This document shows positions 32,542-35,117 of a DNA stretch of 35,117 nucleotides, in pieces. Every line of letters starts with the position of its first letter. Positions within the stretch are counted from its first letter, which is position 1. The stretch is from contig JBKCXU010000033.1 in the NCBI GenBank assembly GCA_046316025.1, forward strand, positions 1 through 35,117, written 5' to 3'. A program made the translations under genes and the position numbers. This DNA comes from JAJTHJ01 sp046316025 (GTDB lineage Bacteria; Pseudomonadota; Gammaproteobacteria; Burkholderiales; Burkholderiaceae_F). The notes under the pieces were generated by a model, which was not told the origin of the DNA, ran no database searches, and saw only the letters and a program-made list of their open reading frames with translations.

Positions 32542-33543
32542 TCAGCGCCCAATAGCAGGCAGCTTGAACAACGACTCCACCCGCCCGGTCACCGTGCCGC
32601 GATAGTTCTTGATCTGCGGCCGCGCGAACGGCGCCAGCGGCGTCGCGCCGGGATCGTCCAGCAGCCCCAACTGCTGCAACACCTCCACCGTCACCGCATG
32701 CAGCGCGCGGGCGTTGCCGTCGGCCACGCGGATGGCGATGCCGATGCCGCGGCTGGCAATGCCGATCGCCTGCACGCCGTCGGCCCCCACCTTGCTGACC
32801 CAGTCGCCGGGAGCGGTCTGCATCAACGCCAGATCGACGCGGCCCGCGCCCGACACAAGGTCGGGGTGCCGGCGCATCGCGTAGGCGAGCGCGGCCAGCT
32901 CCGGCGTGCTGCCTGCGGCCAATTGCGCAAACGCCTGCGCCAGCCTTGTGAGCGGCAGCGCGTAGTTGGGCGCGCTGCAACCGTCGATGCCGAGCGGCAG
33001 CGCCACGCCGGGGGCAAAGCCCTGCACGGCAGTGCGCACGCGCTGCTGGGTGGGCGCGTCGGGGTCGAGGTAACTCGTCAGCGGCTCCCCGTGCAGCCGC
33101 GCCAATGCCAAGAATCCACTGTGCTTACCGGAGCAGTTGTGGCACAGCGCGCTCCAGCGCATGCCGGGCGGCGGCTTGGCGCCTGTGCTTTGGTAGTAGT
33201 AGGGCGTGTGGCAACCGCAGTGCAGATCGGCTTCGCTCGCGTTGATCACAGCGAGCATCCGCGCCGCGGTAGCGACATGGATCGCCTCGCCGTTATGACT
33301 CGCGCACATCAGCGCGAGTTGCTGCGAGTCGAAGCCGAAGCGCTCCATGCCGCCGTCGCGCACGAAGGCGAGCGCCTGCAAGGGTTTCAGTGACGAGCGC
33401 GTGAAGTTGAGCGACTCCGGATCGCCTAGGCTGGCGATCAGCTTGCCTGCGCTTTCTACCACTGCGATCGAGCCGATGTGCACCAGCTCCGGGTACCCGC
33501 CGCGGGTGGCGGTTGCGAGGGGGACGTGGTTGGGGACTTGCAT
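32542..33543 (-). CDS. L-asparaginase, Rhizobium etli type (asparaginase II family)
   Basis: Protein of 333 residues. It carries the features of the zinc-binding class 3 asparaginase: Ser50-x-x-Lys53 (RSSLKPLQAL), Ser83 (CASHNGE), Cys138 and Lys141 (HNCSGKHSG) and Cys190 (IDGCSAPN). These match the catalytic Ser-Lys tandem and the Cys-Lys-Cys zinc site known for the R. etli enzyme. It hydrolyses asparagine to aspartate and ammonia. No signal peptide, so cytoplasmic. ATG 33543 starts the recognisable protein (MQVPNHVPLATATRGGYPEL). The adjacent DNA on both sides is non-coding or a small gene; it is convergent with argO. Confidence 0.9.
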   Translation of the reverse strand: MQVPNHVPLATATRGGYPELVHIGSIAVVESAGKLIASLGDPESLNFTRSSLKPLQALAFVRDGGMERFGFDSQQLALMCASHNGEAIHVATAARMLAVINASEADLHCGCHTPYYYQSTGAKPPPGMRWSALCHNCSGKHSGFLALARLHGEPLTSYLDPDAPTQQRVRTAVQGFAPGVALPLGIDGCSAPNYALPLTRLAQAFAQLAAGSTPELAALAYAMRRHPDLVSGAGRVDLALMQTAPGDWVSKVGADGVQAIGIASRGIGIAIRVADGNARALHAVTVEVLQQLGLLDDPGATPLAPFARPQIKNYRGTVTGRVESLFKLPAIGR

Positions 33544-33680
33544 GATGGATGATCGCTGCTGCGCCGCGGATGATGCCCGCTGCGCGGGGTGATGATGGAG
33601 GGGCTGCTCAGCGCTAGCGCCAGCCAACCGCGCGGGCGCGGCTAACCGGCGTCGGCTGTACTGACAAGATGGGCTGACGC

Positions 33681-33971
33681 TCACTCATAGATTTTTCCGC
33701 AATACAGAAACACCGCAAACCTTCGCCAAGGATTCGACGACGCTAGTCCCTGAGAAGCACCAAATTGCGTGGTCTCGGCCCACGATATGGCTGCCTCTAG
33801 AAAACGCTCGATCGACGTGTTCTCCCAACCGCCGGCATCTGGCCCGTAGGGCGAGGTCGGCTGCTTCAGCTCCAATGCAACTGCTTCCGCGCGATCCTCC
33901 ATTAGGGCGCGAGCGAACGCCAGGAACGTCGCCTCGTCGTTAACCCGCTCAAGTGATTCATCCGGTTGCAT
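33681..33971 (-). CDS. DUF7660 family protein, possible immunity-like
   Basis: Protein of 96 residues. The pattern FLAFARALMEDR, then GGWENTSIERFLEAAISWAE and the end NPWRRFAVFLYCGKIYE fits DUF7660, a family often found beside toxins as a candidate immunity protein. No toxin gene is adjacent here. The DNA is visibly more A/T-rich than the neighbours, hinting at later acquisition. Assigned from recalled family pattern; moderate certainty. No Shine-Dalgarno of note. Confidence 0.7.
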   Translation of the reverse strand: MQPDESLERVNDEATFLAFARALMEDRAEAVALELKQPTSPYGPDAGGWENTSIERFLEAAISWAETTQFGASQGLASSNPWRRFAVFLYCGKIYE

Positions 33972-34051
33972 ACGGACACCCCATCGAAGCCCGAGTGGTT
34001 TTCATAATCGGCGCGCCGCGCCATCATTCCCGCTGCAGGCGACCTCATCCA

Positions 34052-34906
34052 TCATGCCGCCCCAGCGCCCACCGGCGCCAACCGCGCATTCACTTCCTTC
34101 CGATACCGGTTCAACTCCTGCACGCTGGCAAAGCTGCGCTCGAACAGCAGCCCCATGTTGTGCAGGATGCGCTCGACCACCTTGGTCTCCCACAGCGCGT
34201 CGAACTTGATCTGCTCGTCCAGCCAGCGCTCCAGCCACTGCGGGTCGGGCAGACGGCTTTGCACGGTGTCGCGCGGGTAGAGCGCTTCGTTCACGTGCAG
34301 GTTGGTCGGGTGCAGCGCCTTGGCGGTGCGCTTGGCGCTGGCCATCAGCACGGCGATCTTGGCAAAGGCGGCGCGTGCGCTGTCGCCGAGCTCGGCCAGG
34401 TACTTTTTCATGTAGCGCAGGTAGGCGCCGCCGTGGCGCGCTTCGTCCTGGCTCAGAATCTTGTAAATCTGCTTGATCACCGGCTCGGTGTGCCATTCGC
34501 TGGCGCGGCGATACCAGTGGTTGAGCCGAATCTCGCCGCAGAAGTGCAGCGTCAGCGTCTCCAGGGCGGGTGCGGGGTCGAACTCGAAGCGCACCTGATG
34601 CAGTTCCTCCTGCGTGGGCACGAGCTCGGGGCGAAAGCGGCGCAGGTATTCCATCAGCACCAGCGCGTGCTTCTGCTCCTCGAAGAACCACACGCTCATG
34701 AAGGCGGAAAAGTCCGAGTCGTGCCGGTTGTCGCGCAGGAACATCTCGGTGGCCGGCAGCGCCGACCACTCGGTGATGGCGTTCATCTTGATGGTCTGCG
34801 CCTGCTCGTTGGAGAGCTTGCTGGCGTCGAAATCCGCCCAGGGGATGTCGTGCTCCATGTTCCAGCGCACGGCTTCGAGGGATTTAAAGAGTTCGGGGTA
34901 CAGCAT
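34052..34906 (-). CDS. Ferritin-like di-iron protein
   Basis: Protein of 284 residues, all-helical. Two ExxH motifs (Glu77-His80 in FFEEQKHALV; Glu155-His158 in DEARHGG) plus other conserved Glu (46, 125) give the four-helix bundle di-iron site of ferritin-like and acyl-ACP desaturase-like proteins. Family length and the start MLYPELFKSLEAVRWNME are those of a protein common in Burkholderiales (recollection). The reaction is unknown; oxygenase, desaturase or peroxide-reducing roles are possible. No electron-transfer partner is adjacent. ATG 34906 is the clear start. Confidence 0.82.
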   Translation of the reverse strand: MLYPELFKSLEAVRWNMEHDIPWADFDASKLSNEQAQTIKMNAITEWSALPATEMFLRDNRHDSDFSAFMSVWFFEEQKHALVLMEYLRRFRPELVPTQEELHQVRFEFDPAPALETLTLHFCGEIRLNHWYRRASEWHTEPVIKQIYKILSQDEARHGGAYLRYMKKYLAELGDSARAAFAKIAVLMASAKRTAKALHPTNLHVNEALYPRDTVQSRLPDPQWLERWLDEQIKFDALWETKVVERILHNMGLLFERSFASVQELNRYRKEVNARLAPVGAGAA

Positions 34907-34960
34907 GGTGGTTGCCTGCTCTTTCTCGGGTTTGGCGCGCGGCGTCGGTGTTGCGGCGGT

Positions 34961-35056
34961 CTTCCCTCACCCGGCCGCTGTCGCGGCCACCCTCCCCCGC
35001 AGGGGGTGGGGTTTTAAGCCCCTATGCCCCCGGGCGAGGGGTGGGGGTGAGGGAAG
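34961..35056. repeat. Inverted-repeat-bounded intergenic element
   Basis: CTTCCCTCACCC at 34961-34972 is the exact reverse complement of 35045-35056, bounding 96 bases with further G/C-rich hairpins. It shares GGGGTGAGGGAAG with the argP/argO intergenic repeat at 31773-31785. No coding signal was seen from 34907 to the end of the window. Confidence 0.8.
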
Positions 35057-35117
35057 TCCGCCGGCCGTGGCGCCGTTGGCGGGGCCGGGGGGGCGTTATC
35101 AGTGGGCGGCCTACGTG

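Overview
The window looks like a chromosomal segment of a GC-rich betaproteobacterium, most likely Burkholderiales or a close relative. This is inferred from gene content and protein resemblance, not from a database search. Supporting signs are an HslV with a short propeptide before its catalytic Thr, a DksA with a Lys/Ala-rich tail and a degenerate zinc finger, the argS - SPOR protein - dsbA - SDR order, and the divergent argP/argO pair. No rRNA, tRNA, CRISPR array, prophage or transposase was seen. Intergenic gaps are all under 300 bases, and most of the window is housekeeping with small accessory insertions.

Layout. 1-241: C-terminus of an unidentified gene, a 44-base-period duplication, and about 11.5 copies of the heptamer CGATCAC. 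242-5917 (+): COG0523 GTPase, DksA-type regulator, double-STAS protein, HslV and HslU; the hslV/hslU junction carries the same heptamer family in inverted orientation and can form a 15-bp hairpin. 5942-6838 (-): membrane-anchored Mrr-like gene broken by an in-frame amber codon. 6994-8511 (+): comM, ending at a 14-bp inverted repeat shared with the convergent cluster. 15059-8578 (-): glucan phosphorylase, pyrE, a DUF4124 protein, a DUF3047 lipoprotein and a peptide-type ABC binding protein. 15324-18031 (+): DUF2934 protein, MBL-fold hydrolase and cystathionine beta-lyase.

17930-19759 is the most informative regulatory region. A cytochrome P460-family gene (with a redoxin gene behind it) and a MarR-type regulator with a C-terminal four-cysteine cluster are divergent. 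The two promoters are each overlapped by a copy of the same palindrome, TGATTTCGTnRCGAA. The layout predicts a compact, autoregulated stress-sensing unit. 19818-20290 holds a 5'-truncated RelE/HigB-type toxin with a complete antitoxin. 20372-22683 is a translationally coupled DUF898 membrane protein and M48 metalloprotease.

29985-22688 (-): vapB-vapC, glutathione reductase, M23 endopeptidase, argS, SPOR-domain protein, dsbA and an SDR. This is a set concerned with envelope and thiol redox, with a toxin-antitoxin pair placed just ahead of gor. 30081-34906: VOC protein (+), argP (-) and argO (+), a Rhizobium etli-type asparaginase (-), a DUF7660 protein (-) and a di-iron ferritin-like protein (-).

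Three families of dispersed non-coding repeats occur: CGATCAC heptamers, paired GTCnTnCCCGCGAAAGCGGG palindromes at two loci, and GGGGTGAGGGAAG elements at two loci.
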